A DNA stretch of 64,000 nucleotides, taken from Bacteroidales bacterium (GTDB taxonomy: Bacteria > Bacteroidota > Bacteroidia > Bacteroidales > F082). Both the position numbers and the translations under genes were made by a program. The stretch lies in the NCBI GenBank assembly GCA_017460915.1, contig JAFUAA010000046.1:61986-125985 (forward strand). Direction: 5' to 3'. The notes beneath the pieces were generated by a model. That model made no database searches and was not told where the DNA came from. It saw only the letters and a program-made list of their open reading frames with translations. Below, piece by piece: positions 16,901 to 25,687 of this stretch; positions within the stretch are counted from its first letter, which is position 1, and each line of letters starts with the position of its first letter.

Positions 16901-18814
16901 ATGTCACAACTCTTTGAATCCCTACAACGCCAATCCGACCTCCTCCGAAAGGAATACGAATTCGAGAAGGCGACCTACCTCGAAGCGGTCAAGCGCGCCC
17001 CGATGAACGGCGACGTGGCCGAGGGCGATTGCTGGTATCCGATTCGCTTGGGCAACACCTCCTATAATATTGCCAATCAGCTGGTTGTGGATGTTTATTT
17101 CGACGGGACACAGCCCGAAGACACTAGCAGCGACTTCGAGCCGGGCAAAATCGTCAACTTCTTCAGCATCGAGAACGGACAAATGCGCGTGCTCAACCAC
17201 AACTGTACGGTGAGCCGCATCCAAGATTTCCGTATGGAAATCGCGGTGAACAGCATGCCCACGATGATGGCCTTGCAAAACTTGGTTTCGCGCAACCAAA
17301 TCGGGGTGCTTTTGGGCATCGACGACTACAGCTATCAGGTGATGCAAAGCAGCCTCCGACAAGTGAAAGACCGCAACGACGAAAACTTCGTCAACCTGCG
17401 CAGCGTGCTGATTGGAGAAAAGCAACCCTCTTTCCGCGACAACCATTTCAACCATATTCCATGGCTCAATGCGAGCCAAAATGCCGCCGTGAGCAAAGTA
17501 CTCAACGCCCGCGAGACGGCTATCGTGCACGGTCCGCCCGGAACGGGTAAGACCACGACTTTGGTGGAAGCCATCAGCGAGACCCTGAGACGCGAAACAC
17601 AAGTGATGGTTTGTGCGCCCAGCAACGCCGCCGTCGATTGGATCAGCGAACAACTCCATCGGCGTGGCATCGGCGTGCTACGCATCGGCAATCCTCTCAG
17701 AATCAACGATGTAATAATGGAATGCTCCTACGAATTCCGCTACGGCAACCACCCCGACTATCTAGAGCTGTTCAGCGTGCGCTCCTCGCTGCGCGAAATC
17801 AAGAGTCGGCCCAAATCCGGCGACAAGGAGCACAACCAAATCCGCAAACTGCAGCACCGCGAGATGGAATTGGAAGTGAAAATCCGCGAGGAACTGTTTG
17901 CCACCTCGGGCGTCATCGCCTGCACACTCATTGGCAGCGCCAGCCGCCTGATGGAACGTAGGCATTTCGGCACCGTCTTCATCGACGAAGCTGCGCAAGC
18001 CCTCGAAGCCGCCTGCTGGACCGCCATCCTCAAGGCCGACCGCGTCGTTCTTGCCGGCGATCACCAGCAGCTGCCACCCACCATCAAGTGCAAGGAAGCC
18101 GGTCGCGACGGGCTGGAGCGCACCTTGATGCAAAAAATGACGAAAAACAAACCCTGCTGCGTCACCTTGCTTGATGTGCAATACCGAATGAACCGCGCCA
18201 TCATGGAATTCTCCTCGCGACAGTTTTACCACGGTCGCCTCAAAGCCGACCCTTCGGTGGCCGACCGCCTTGTCTCTCCCATCGATACACCGCTGATGTG
18301 GGTCGACACCTCGAAATGCGACTTCGGCGAGCAGCAAAGCCGCAGCCTCAGCCGCAGCAACCACGAGGAAGCCAAGCTGCTGATGAAAACCCTAATGGAC
18401 TACGTGAAACTCATCGGCATGGAACACCTCCTGCGCGAGCAGGTGGATTTCGGCATCATTTCGCCCTATAAGGCGCAAGTTAGGCTCCTTCGGAAATATC
18501 TGAGAAACAACCGAGTGCTGAAGCCATTGCGACACCAAATCACCGTCAACACGGTGGACGGCTTCCAAGGCCAGGAGCGCGACGTCATCCTCATCAGCAT
18601 GGTGCGCGACAACACGAGTGGCAACATCGGCTTCCTCAACGACCTGCGCCGCATGAACGTGGCCATCACCCGCGCCCGAATGAAACTCATCGTCTTCGGC
18701 AACGCCGAGACGATGAGCAAAACAAAATTCTACGAGAAATTGGTGGAATATTTCCAAGAGCATGGCGATTTCATCACCATCGAACCCGCCCCAACTATCC
18801 CACTGAACAACTGA
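16901..18814 (+). CDS. superfamily 1 DNA/RNA helicase (Dna2/NAM7/IGHMBP2-like)
   Basis: The protein has 637 residues. An N-terminal beta-barrel-like region precedes the Upf1-like helicase core: Walker A GPPGTGKTTT at about residues 211-220, VCAPSNAAVDWISEQL (motif Ia), FIDEAAQALE (DEAA Walker B), VLAGDHQQLPPTI (motif III), LLDVQYRMN (motif IV), TVDGFQGQERDVILISMVR (motif V) and LRRMNVAITRAR (motif VI). All motifs are intact. It probably unwinds nucleic acid 5' to 3', but its process is unknown. It ends the dgt operon. Confidence 0.9.
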   Translation: MSQLFESLQRQSDLLRKEYEFEKATYLEAVKRAPMNGDVAEGDCWYPIRLGNTSYNIANQLVVDVYFDGTQPEDTSSDFEPGKIVNFFSIENGQMRVLNHNCTVSRIQDFRMEIAVNSMPTMMALQNLVSRNQIGVLLGIDDYSYQVMQSSLRQVKDRNDENFVNLRSVLIGEKQPSFRDNHFNHIPWLNASQNAAVSKVLNARETAIVHGPPGTGKTTTLVEAISETLRRETQVMVCAPSNAAVDWISEQLHRRGIGVLRIGNPLRINDVIMECSYEFRYGNHPDYLELFSVRSSLREIKSRPKSGDKEHNQIRKLQHREMELEVKIREELFATSGVIACTLIGSASRLMERRHFGTVFIDEAAQALEAACWTAILKADRVVLAGDHQQLPPTIKCKEAGRDGLERTLMQKMTKNKPCCVTLLDVQYRMNRAIMEFSSRQFYHGRLKADPSVADRLVSPIDTPLMWVDTSKCDFGEQQSRSLSRSNHEEAKLLMKTLMDYVKLIGMEHLLREQVDFGIISPYKAQVRLLRKYLRNNRVLKPLRHQITVNTVDGFQGQERDVILISMVRDNTSGNIGFLNDLRRMNVAITRARMKLIVFGNAETMSKTKFYEKLVEYFQEHGDFITIEPAPTIPLNN

Positions 18815-18824
18815 AAAATCCCAA

Positions 18825-19178
18825 CTACTTCTTCACTCCCGGGAACGAGTCCACAATCTTCACCTTGATATCGGGGAAACTATTGACAATCTGTACTTTC
18901 ACGTCGGGGAAACTCTCAACCAGTTTCACTTTGCCACATTGGTCGGGGAAGGCATCCACCAACTTCACGTCCAAATCCTCGAAAGAGTCGACAATCTGCA
19001 CCTTGATGTCGGGGAAGCTGTCGACGATTTTCACCTTGCCGTAAAGGTTGAACGTCTTGCCGTCCTTGGTTACGTAGGTGCAATTGTCCTTGTTGATGCC
19101 TGGCTTTTTGTCGCCCGATTGTGCCATCATCGGCATGGCCATGAGAGCCATCAATGCGATAATCAATACTTTTTTCAT
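18825..19178 (-). CDS. small secreted VDSFPD-repeat protein
   Basis: The product is 117 residues with a signal peptide (MKKVLIIALMALMAMPMMAQ). After a short YVTKDGKTFNLYG segment there are six units of about eleven residues of the form K-V-x-[IL]-V-[DEN]-[SA]-F-[PE]-D-[IVL]: VKIVDSFPDI, VQIVDSFEDL, VKLVDAFPDQ, VKLVESFPDV, VQIVNSFPDI, VKIVDSFPGV. The regular alternation predicts a stacked beta structure in the periplasm or on the surface. No enzyme motif is seen. It converges on the helicase gene and is otherwise isolated. The function is unknown. Confidence 0.8.
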   Translation of the reverse strand: MKKVLIIALMALMAMPMMAQSGDKKPGINKDNCTYVTKDGKTFNLYGKVKIVDSFPDIKVQIVDSFEDLDVKLVDAFPDQCGKVKLVESFPDVKVQIVNSFPDIKVKIVDSFPGVKK

Positions 19179-19306
19179 GATACTGAGTTTTTAGGGTTAA
19201 TGCAACGGCCTAAAATACAACAAAAACCATTCCTATCCTCACAAATGATGAAAAAAAATCCAAAAACATATTATAAATAAGGAGTTAATCATTGGCAATA
19301 ACCATG

Positions 19307-19314
19307 TATATTTG
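19307..19314 (+). promoter_or_regulatory. -7 promoter element for feoAB
   Basis: TATATTTG, 23 nt before the feoAB ATG at 19338. No clear iron-regulator box was recognised beside it. Confidence 0.5.
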
Positions 19315-19337
19315 CAGTCATAAAACCAAAATATATT

Positions 19338-21695
19338 ATGGCAGTGCTTGATCAACTTGAAATCGGAAAGTCGGGACGCATCCTGACCGTTGGCGGTGAA
19401 GGCCAACGCCGACAACATTTCCTTGATATGGGCCTCATCCCCGATGTGGTCGTCAAACTCGTGAAATATGCCCCTTTGGGCGACCCCATGGAGGTGATGC
19501 TCCACGGCTATTCGCTCACCCTGCGCAAGGCCGACGCGCAGCTGATTGAAGTGGAACCTTGCGAAGAAGAGTCCAACGTTGCCACGCTCGACCCCGACAA
19601 GCTTTATGACACAGCCCTCCACGACCACAACGCCCACCCTGGTCTTGGCGAGGAAGGCATCTACCACGACAAAACACACGAGAATACGCTGCCCAAAGGC
19701 ACTACCCTAACCTTCGCCCTTGCTGGACAACAGAACTGCGGCAAGACGACCCTCTTCAACCAATTGACGGGTGCCAACCAGCACGTGGGCAACTTCCCTG
19801 GCGTCACCGTCGACCGCAAAGACGGCGTCATCAAAGGGCACCCCGACACGCAAGTCACCGACCTGCCAGGCATCTACTCGCTGTCGCCCTACACCAACGA
19901 GGAAGTGGTCTCGCGTGAGTTCATTATGAGACAGAAGCCTAAGGCTATCATCAACATCGTGGACGCCAACAACATCGAGCGCAACCTTTACCTGACGATG
20001 CAGTTGATGGAGCTGGGCATCCCTATGGTATTGGCCCTCAACATGATGGACGAAGTCCGTAACAATGGCGGCAGCATCCTCATGAACGAGATGGAACGCA
20101 TCCTCGGCCTGCCTGTGGTGCCCATCTCGGCCTCGAAGAACGAAGGCGTCTCCGAGCTCGTCGACCATGCCATCCACATTGCAAAATACCAGGAAGCTCC
20201 TGCCCGTCAGGACTTCTGCAGCAAAGACGACCACGGCGGTGCCGTGCATCGTTGCCTCCACAGTATCATGCACCTCATCGAAGACCATGCGCAACGCGCC
20301 GACATCCCTGTCCGCTTTGCCGCCTCCAAGCTCGTGGAAGGAGACCCGATTGTACTCGAGGCCTTGAAGCTCACCCAAAACGAGAAAGAAACCCTGGAGC
20401 ACCTCATCGTGCAGATGGAGGAAGAACGCGGCCTCGACCGTGCTGCGGCCATGGCCGACATGCGTTTCGCATTCATCAAACGCCTCTGCGACCAAACCGT
20501 GGTGAAGCCCAAGGAAAGCAAGGAATACCAACGCAGCCGCCGCATCGACAAAATCCTGACCGGCAAATGGACCGCCATCCCGATTTTCATCCTCGTGATG
20601 GTGGGCATCATCTGGCTCAGCATCGATGCCCTCGGCGCACCTTTGCAGGACTGGCTCGACCAAGGCATCACCTGGCTCGCCGGTGTCATCGGCGACGCAC
20701 TCGCCCGTTGGAATGTGAGTCCCGCCGTGCAGTCGCTCGTCGTCGACGGCATCTTCGGTGGTGTGGGTAGCGTGCTCAGCTTTGTTCCGATTATCATCCT
20801 GTTGTTCTTCTTCCTCAGTTTGTTGGAAGACAGCGGCTACATGGCCCGTGTGGCTTTCGTCAGCGACAGCTTCTTGCGCAAACTCGGCCTCACTGGCCAC
20901 AGCATCGTGCCCATGCTCATCGGCTTTGGCTGCACCGTGCCTGCCGTGATGGCCACCCGCACTTTGCATTCCACTCACGACCGTTGGCGTACCGTGCTGC
21001 TCACGCCTTTCATGAGCTGTTCGGCCAAAATCCCGATTTACGGCTTCTTCACCAGCTATTTCTTCCCACATCATGGCGGTTTGGTGCTGATTTGCCTTTA
21101 TTTGTTGGGCATTCTCATCGGTATCATCACCGCGTTGCTGACCAAATGGATTGGCAAAAAAGGCCCCGTGGCACCTTTCGTCATGGAGCTGCCCAACTAC
21201 CGCATGCCCGGCGCCAAAAACGTCGCCCATCTCTTGTGGGACAAAACCAAGGATTTCGTGCAACGCGCCTTCACGGTCATCTTCTTGGCCACTCTGGTCA
21301 TCTGGTTCCTGCAGACCTTCGATTTCCATTTCAACATGGTGGAAAACGGCGAAGGCAGCATGCTGGCGAGTGTGGCCGGCTGGATTGCGCCCGTGTTCCG
21401 TCCCATCGGTTTGGGCAGTTGGCAGGTCGTCACCGCGCTCATCAGCGGCTTCATGGCCAAGGAGAGCGTCGTGGCCACCCTCGAAGTGCTCAACGCCATG
21501 CCGCTGTTCACTACCGTCAGTTCTATCTCAATGTTGGTGTTCTGTCTGCTCTACACGCCTTGCGTGGCCGCCATCGCCGCCATTCGCCGCGAGTTGGGCA
21601 CCAAGTGGATGCTGTTTATCATCGCCTTCCAATGTGTGGTTGCCTGGATTTGCGCCTGGTTTGCTTATCTCATCGCTAATGCCGTCGTCGCATGA
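19338..21695 (+). CDS. feoB: fused FeoA-FeoB ferrous iron transporter
   Basis: The protein has 785 residues. The first 75 are a FeoA (SH3-like) domain (RQHFLDMGLIPDVVVKLV). It is followed by a FeoB G-domain with GQQNCGKTTLFNQLTG, GNFPGVTVDRKDG, DLPGIYSLSPY (G3) and LNMMDE (G4), then the transport domain with the two gate motifs (FLSLLEDSGYMARVAF, PMLIGFGCTVPAVMATRT) and many membrane helices. It imports Fe2+ across the inner membrane, driven or gated by GTP. The FeoA-FeoB fusion is usual in Bacteroidales. The stop overlaps the small partner gene (ATGA). Confidence 0.96.
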   Translation: MAVLDQLEIGKSGRILTVGGEGQRRQHFLDMGLIPDVVVKLVKYAPLGDPMEVMLHGYSLTLRKADAQLIEVEPCEEESNVATLDPDKLYDTALHDHNAHPGLGEEGIYHDKTHENTLPKGTTLTFALAGQQNCGKTTLFNQLTGANQHVGNFPGVTVDRKDGVIKGHPDTQVTDLPGIYSLSPYTNEEVVSREFIMRQKPKAIINIVDANNIERNLYLTMQLMELGIPMVLALNMMDEVRNNGGSILMNEMERILGLPVVPISASKNEGVSELVDHAIHIAKYQEAPARQDFCSKDDHGGAVHRCLHSIMHLIEDHAQRADIPVRFAASKLVEGDPIVLEALKLTQNEKETLEHLIVQMEEERGLDRAAAMADMRFAFIKRLCDQTVVKPKESKEYQRSRRIDKILTGKWTAIPIFILVMVGIIWLSIDALGAPLQDWLDQGITWLAGVIGDALARWNVSPAVQSLVVDGIFGGVGSVLSFVPIIILLFFFLSLLEDSGYMARVAFVSDSFLRKLGLTGHSIVPMLIGFGCTVPAVMATRTLHSTHDRWRTVLLTPFMSCSAKIPIYGFFTSYFFPHHGGLVLICLYLLGILIGIITALLTKWIGKKGPVAPFVMELPNYRMPGAKNVAHLLWDKTKDFVQRAFTVIFLATLVIWFLQTFDFHFNMVENGEGSMLASVAGWIAPVFRPIGLGSWQVVTALISGFMAKESVVATLEVLNAMPLFTTVSSISMLVFCLLYTPCVAAIAAIRRELGTKWMLFIIAFQCVVAWICAWFAYLIANAVVA

Positions 21696-21865
21696 ACCTG
21701 CCTACCGTCATAGTGTTGCTCGTTGTCCTCGCATTGGTCGTTATCGCGGTCCGCGCCCTGCGAAGCGGCAAGGGCAGTTGCTCGTGTGGTGATAATGGGG
21801 AAAAAGGAGGCAATTGCACTGGATGCGCCTCATGTTCGGCGAATTGTCCGATGAAAAGACGCTAA
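21692..21865 (+). CDS. FeoB-associated Cys-rich membrane mini-protein
   Basis: This is a 57-residue protein: one N-terminal membrane helix (PTVIVLLVVLALVVIAVRAL) and a cytoplasmic tail with six cysteines (SCSCGD, NCTGCASCSANC). Small single-helix, Cys-rich proteins of this kind follow feoB in many Bacteroidota and Firmicutes and are annotated as FeoB-associated. The Cys cluster could bind iron or an Fe-S centre. The ATG overlaps the feoB stop, which strongly supports co-translation. Confidence 0.85.
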   Translation: MNLPTVIVLLVVLALVVIAVRALRSGKGSCSCGDNGEKGGNCTGCASCSANCPMKRR

Positions 21866-22020
21866 CCTACTATCGTTCTCCCGAATTTGCCATTCGGAAG
21901 CCATGAGCATCAGCATTTGCGATGCGGAAACAACACAATTCTGTTGCCACTTCCAGATAATATGTATACCTTTGTCGCCTAAACATGCATCTAACGCCAT
22001 GAAAAACCCAGCACACGAAT

Positions 22021-22069
22021 GGGATTGCAAATCCCCAAGCTCAACGCCAGCGGAATGCAAATCCGCTGG
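22021..22069. repeat. pair of GCAAATCC-core palindromes
   Basis: GGGATTGCAAATCCCC (22021-22036) and CCAGCGGAATGCAAATCCGCTGG (22047-22069) share the core ATnGCAAATCC with different outer arms. They lie between feoAB and the end of the B12 operon and resemble the array at 23530-23608. Confidence 0.65.
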
Positions 22070-22090
22070 AACGGGGATTATGTTTACAGA

Positions 22091-23239
22091 TTATTCCTCC
22101 ATCAAATGATAATACTTCGGCTGATAGCCGGCCCATACGCCCGTAAGGAGCTCGGGATGGAAGAAATGGATGAAGTCGGCCAACAGCAGGTCGGGCTCGC
22201 ATTGCGACTGCTCGAAATAACCCGTCTTCATGATGTCGCACACGAAAACCTGATGCTTTTTGTAGGCATCAAACAGTGGATACACAGGGTTTTCCTTGGC
22301 TAAGGTCGCATAGGTCATCGGCGTGTTTTGCGAGTTGATGACCCGCCAAAAATCGGCATGCTGCGCCTTGGAAAGGATGATCTCGGCATCCATGGGGACG
22401 CTGGCCGTTGAAGGGTTGTCTTTCCAGATGTAATCGGCACCCGCATCAGCGAAGAGCTGGGCGATGTAGCTCCTTCCGCCAGCCACGTACCATTGTCCGT
22501 TGAAGGCCAAGTCGGAGAACACCGTCGGGCGGTGCTCCACGTTGGCGCAAAGTCCCGAAAGGCCCATGTAGCGCCGCTCGATATCGTCAAACCAAGCATC
22601 GGCCTTGTCCTCGCAACCCGCCATCATGCCAATGACGCGAATCCACTCGGCGCGCCCCAAAGGCGTGTTTTCCAAATAGTCGGCGAAAGGAAACAGCAAT
22701 CCCCCAGTGACCTTCAGCCCGCCTTGGTTGCCATCGAAATACGGGGAATAGAGCAAGGCATCGGGTTTCAGCTGAATCATCCGCTCGATGTCGGCAGCGG
22801 CCTCGGTGCCAATGTCATAGACCTTTTCCTGCGCCATCAGCGAAAGCATCGTTGAGTCGACGACATAACGGCCTTCGAGGATGCCTTTCACACGGTCGAT
22901 TTCGCCTAAACGCATAAAGACAGCCCATTGCGTGGCCGAGAACGAAATCACCGACTTGACTGGCAGCTTCAAGATGCCACTCACGTCGGATTCAACCGTT
23001 TTTGTCGTGTCTTTCACAAAAGCGAACGAGCCCAACGAGAGCGTGGTGTCCCAAGGGCACAGCACCTCCAAGCGATAGCCATAGTCTTTCTCGAAGACCG
23101 AGACGTTCTTGGCGTAGCGCACCAGGTTGTCGCCCGTTGCCGTTTCCTTGACTTCATTCTTGGCTTTCGGTGCGCAGGCCACCAAAAACAACAATGCACT
23201 TAACAAAAGCAATGGATGGCTTCTGCGATGTTTGGCCAT
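22091..23239 (-). CDS. ABC transporter periplasmic-binding lipoprotein (Fe-siderophore/cobalamin class, BtuF-like)
   Basis: The product is 382 residues from the ATG at 23239 (MAKHRRSHPLLLLSALLFLVAC), with a lipobox cysteine. The fold is the helical-backbone binding-protein class: VKSVISFSATQWAVFMRLGEIDRVKGI, then VYDIGTEAAADIERMIQLKPDALLYSP, and later VFSDLAFNGQWYVAGGRSY and HADFWRVIN. This class delivers iron chelates or vitamin B12 to an inner-membrane ABC importer. Its position at the end of a riboswitch-controlled run favours B12. The longer open frame to 23350 reads through a REP element and is rejected. No permease or ATPase gene is nearby. Confidence 0.82.
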   Translation of the reverse strand: MAKHRRSHPLLLLSALLFLVACAPKAKNEVKETATGDNLVRYAKNVSVFEKDYGYRLEVLCPWDTTLSLGSFAFVKDTTKTVESDVSGILKLPVKSVISFSATQWAVFMRLGEIDRVKGILEGRYVVDSTMLSLMAQEKVYDIGTEAAADIERMIQLKPDALLYSPYFDGNQGGLKVTGGLLFPFADYLENTPLGRAEWIRVIGMMAGCEDKADAWFDDIERRYMGLSGLCANVEHRPTVFSDLAFNGQWYVAGGRSYIAQLFADAGADYIWKDNPSTASVPMDAEIILSKAQHADFWRVINSQNTPMTYATLAKENPVYPLFDAYKKHQVFVCDIMKTGYFEQSQCEPDLLLADFIHFFHPELLTGVWAGYQPKYYHLMEE

Positions 23240-23250
23240 GCTTTGAAACT

Positions 23251-23321
23251 GGATTGCTTCACTTCGCTCGCAATGACGGTACTGGTTACCGTCATTACGA
23301 GGAGAAACGACGAAGCAATCC
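23251..23321. repeat. REP hairpin with GGATTGCTTC arms (CGCAATGACG family)
   Basis: GGATTGCTTC and GAAGCAATCC close a roughly 70-base imperfect stem containing CGCTCGCAATGACGGTA and TTACCGTCATTACGAG. This is the widely dispersed element that translates as CERSEAIQ when wrongly included in an open frame. It sits between two genes of the B12 operon. Confidence 0.75.
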
Positions 23322-23339
23322 AAAGAACCATATTTATTG

Positions 23340-23504
23340 CTAGTTTCCATTGATTTCCGTCAAACATTCCTTGCACAAACAATCGCTATAATGTTCCTTC
23401 AGATAGGCCTTCGTGGCATCGGTCAGTTTCACCGACATGCACCAGCAATCCACGGAATGGACGCACTCAAACTCTTTTCCGCAACGAGGACAGGTTTTCT
23501 TCAT
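23340..23504 (-). CDS. cysteine-rich CWC-type mini-protein
   Basis: This is a 54-residue protein with eight cysteines: CPRCGKEFEC near the start, then DCWC and DCLCKECL. The pattern matches small cysteine-rich CWC family proteins, presumed metal- or zinc-binding, with no known activity. It lies in the B12 operon between the BtuG-like and BtuF-like genes, with REP elements on both sides. ATG at 23504, stop TAG at 23340-23342. Confidence 0.7.
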   Translation of the reverse strand: MKKTCPRCGKEFECVHSVDCWCMSVKLTDATKAYLKEHYSDCLCKECLTEINGN

Positions 23505-23529
23505 TTCTCATTCGTTTTTATTGTGGTTC

Positions 23530-23608
23530 GGGCGGATTTGAAATCCGCCCGTATCGAATCGGGGATTTGAAATCCCCACCTCAATGCGTTTGGATTTCAA
23601 ATCCAAAC
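23530..23608. repeat. array of three palindromes sharing GGATTTGAAATCC
   Basis: GGGCGGATTTGAAATCCGCCC (23530-23550), GGGGATTTGAAATCCCC (23561-23577) and GTTTGGATTTCAAATCCAAAC (23588-23608) follow each other at 31- and 27-base intervals. The core is conserved while the arms differ with compensating changes, so pairing, not sequence, is maintained. Confidence 0.75.
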
Positions 23609-23626
23609 GAACCTAAAGAATATCAA

Positions 23627-24694
23627 TTATTTAAACAACATTGCACTAGGAATGATGCCAGCCTCAAACGAAGACAGCAGCAGGCCGTCGCTCGTGTAGC
23701 GAAACACCTTGCCGTTCATCATGTAGTTTTTCGCGTCGGTGACGTAGATGTCGCCCGTGCGAGGTTCGACGGCCATATTGTAGAACCAGCCCTGAGGCTC
23801 GGCCTCGATACGGAAGTCGTCCGACAAAGTCAACGAAGCGATGTCGAAACGACGCACCTCGTTGTTGTAAAGCAGATAGAACTGGTCGCCTGTCGGGTTG
23901 GCTCTCAAGACCATGGCCGTACCGTCAAACTCAAAGCGCTTGGCGGCAGTCTTCATCTGCGGGTCGATTTCCCACAAGGAAGGATTCTCGCCATCCTCTT
24001 CCCATGTGGCGCCTTCGCAAAGCACCCACACATGGCCGTTTCTGTCGACCGCCATCGTGTTGGGCTCCTTCCCTACTTGAATTTCTGCCACTTTCACGTC
24101 GTTGTTGACGTCGACCACCTGAACTGTATTCTTTTCCATGCCTGGGATAAAGGTGTTCGACCAGTTGCTCACATACAATTCGTTGTCCAACACCAGCATT
24201 TTCTCCGTCGACTTGCCCATCTCAATGGAACCGCCATGGCTCATGTCCTGTGGGTTGACAATCCAGAGTTGAGTGCCGTACAAGTCGCTAACGTAAGCCT
24301 TGTTGGGTGTCACAAACTGCATCTCACGCGGCGAATAGAAGTCGGTGAGTTTGAAAGGTTTCGTGGTGTCGACAGCCATCGTGTTGGCATCCACCTTATA
24401 GATATAGTTGCTGTTGTTGACCACAATGTAAAGCTTGCCATCGGCCAAGGCCATACTCTCTGCCACATCACCCAACGGGGCTTCGTTCACCTGATAAAAC
24501 AAGTTATTGGTGACCGTATCCACCTCGATGTCGTAAAAACTCAGTGAGGCGTTGGAGTATTGGTAGTTGCCCTCGTTAAGCACCAAAAGTCCCGAACCAA
24601 CGGTGAAGCTATTCGGATTGACTGGACCTTCCGGCTTGCAACCGAACAACATCGCCCCGACAAGGGCCAAAAGCAACAGACGATTTCTCTTCAT
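23627..24694 (-). CDS. beta-propeller lipoprotein, BtuG-like candidate
   Basis: The product is 355 residues with a lipobox signal (LLLLALVGAMLFGC). The rest is a YncE/DUF5074-type propeller: repeated blade motifs such as SFYDIEVDTVTNNLFY, GKLYIVVNNSNYIYKVDANT, NKAYVSDLYGTQLWIVNPQ, NELYVSNW, NTMAVDRNGHVWVLCEG and GDIYVTDAKNYM. In Bacteroides the B12-binding surface lipoprotein BtuG is a seven-bladed propeller of this kind encoded under cobalamin riboswitches. This operon also lies behind one (26985-27156). BtuG is therefore the best hypothesis, but B12 binding itself cannot be seen in the sequence. The gene starts 12 bases after the preceding stop. Confidence 0.75.
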   Translation of the reverse strand: MKRNRLLLLALVGAMLFGCKPEGPVNPNSFTVGSGLLVLNEGNYQYSNASLSFYDIEVDTVTNNLFYQVNEAPLGDVAESMALADGKLYIVVNNSNYIYKVDANTMAVDTTKPFKLTDFYSPREMQFVTPNKAYVSDLYGTQLWIVNPQDMSHGGSIEMGKSTEKMLVLDNELYVSNWSNTFIPGMEKNTVQVVDVNNDVKVAEIQVGKEPNTMAVDRNGHVWVLCEGATWEEDGENPSLWEIDPQMKTAAKRFEFDGTAMVLRANPTGDQFYLLYNNEVRRFDIASLTLSDDFRIEAEPQGWFYNMAVEPRTGDIYVTDAKNYMMNGKVFRYTSDGLLLSSFEAGIIPSAMLFK

Positions 24695-24706
24695 TTCGTG
24701 CTTGTT

Positions 24707-25687
24707 TTATTGTTTCACAATACGTTTAGTAATGACGCCCTCGCCACAACTGACACGAACGAAATAAACGCCTTGCATCAGCAGACCGAAATCGATGACG
24801 TTTTCTTTGGAAGTCATAACCTGCTGGCCGACGACATTAAAGACCTCCACCAATTGCAGGTTTTCGGCCTTCACGTTGAGTTGGTCTTTCACGGGATTGG
24901 GATACAGCGCCACGACTTCTTTTTCGTGTTCAGACACGTCGTTGTGCGCCAAGTCGTGGATCACGCCGACGGCATCCAAATCAAAACCGCTGGAACCGAA
25001 AGGCGTCGGGAACGGGTCGTTGACGATGTGGCCTTCCGAGTCGTATGTGGCATATTCGGGGTCGATGCTTCCCACCACGTCGACGAGTCGGACATGCGTG
25101 ATGCGGTTTTTATTGAGCAACTCATTGTCCTCCACCTCATCGAGGTCGAAAGGCGTGCCGTAGAAAGCCTCATATTTGCTCGCGAAATTGTGGATAAGCG
25201 TTGGAACGATGGTGCCCGAGCCGTTCAGCTGGGTTTCGAAAGGCACGTTGCTGACAGCTGGGAAACGGAAAAAGTTCTCGCCGTCGGAACTCACTTCCAC
25301 GAAAGCGATTTCAAGGAAATACTCGTCGGGATGTTGCGCATTGGCGAAACCGTTCTCAAACACGGCGAAGTCGGGCCCCTCACCATTGCAGATGGGTGAA
25401 TCGAAGGTCAGGGTGGCCACGCCGCCATCGCCAAGGCTGACGACATCCATCGTGCCGCCGGGTTTACCCAAAGCCAAGGCTTCCTCGCCAAAGTTGGCCA
25501 CGCCCAAAGAGGGCTTATCAATGCGCTGCAGGCCACGCTCGACGGTGCAGCCCGTAGCCCAAGCCACGAAGGCAGACGAGTCGGCATGCATGGCCGTGCT
25601 GCCGGGCAGTCCTGCCGCAGGCGCGAACTGCGCCCACAGCATAGCTGGCAGCATGGCCATCATGAGGATGGAAATCCTTTTGATCAT
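24707..25687 (-). CDS. T9SS-exported surface protein in the B12 operon
   Basis: This is a 326-residue protein with a signal peptide (MIKRISILMMAMLPAMLWAQ) and a C-terminal T9SS sorting domain (VVALYPNPVKDQLNV, then GVYFVRVSCGEGVITKRIVKQ). The central 200 residues resemble a beta-sandwich surface domain found in cobalamin-linked gene sets: GGVATLTFDSPICNGEGPDFAVFENGF, YFLEIAFVEVSSDGENFFRF, GSSGFDLDAVGVI. Its start overlaps the previous gene's stop by four bases. A role in capturing corrinoids outside the cell is inferred only from the operon. Confidence 0.75.
   Translation of the reverse strand: MIKRISILMMAMLPAMLWAQFAPAAGLPGSTAMHADSSAFVAWATGCTVERGLQRIDKPSLGVANFGEEALALGKPGGTMDVVSLGDGGVATLTFDSPICNGEGPDFAVFENGFANAQHPDEYFLEIAFVEVSSDGENFFRFPAVSNVPFETQLNGSGTIVPTLIHNFASKYEAFYGTPFDLDEVEDNELLNKNRITHVRLVDVVGSIDPEYATYDSEGHIVNDPFPTPFGSSGFDLDAVGVIHDLAHNDVSEHEKEVVALYPNPVKDQLNVKAENLQLVEVFNVVGQQVMTSKENVIDFGLLMQGVYFVRVSCGEGVITKRIVKQ

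Noticed and set aside
14053-18814. dGTPase plus helicase as an anti-phage module
   Set aside because: Both proteins look like ordinary chromosomal forms, and the secreted protein between them does not fit a defence operon.
23240-23350. N-terminal extension of the binding lipoprotein
   Set aside because: The extension translates a REP element (CERSEAIQ) and lies before a normal lipoprotein signal.
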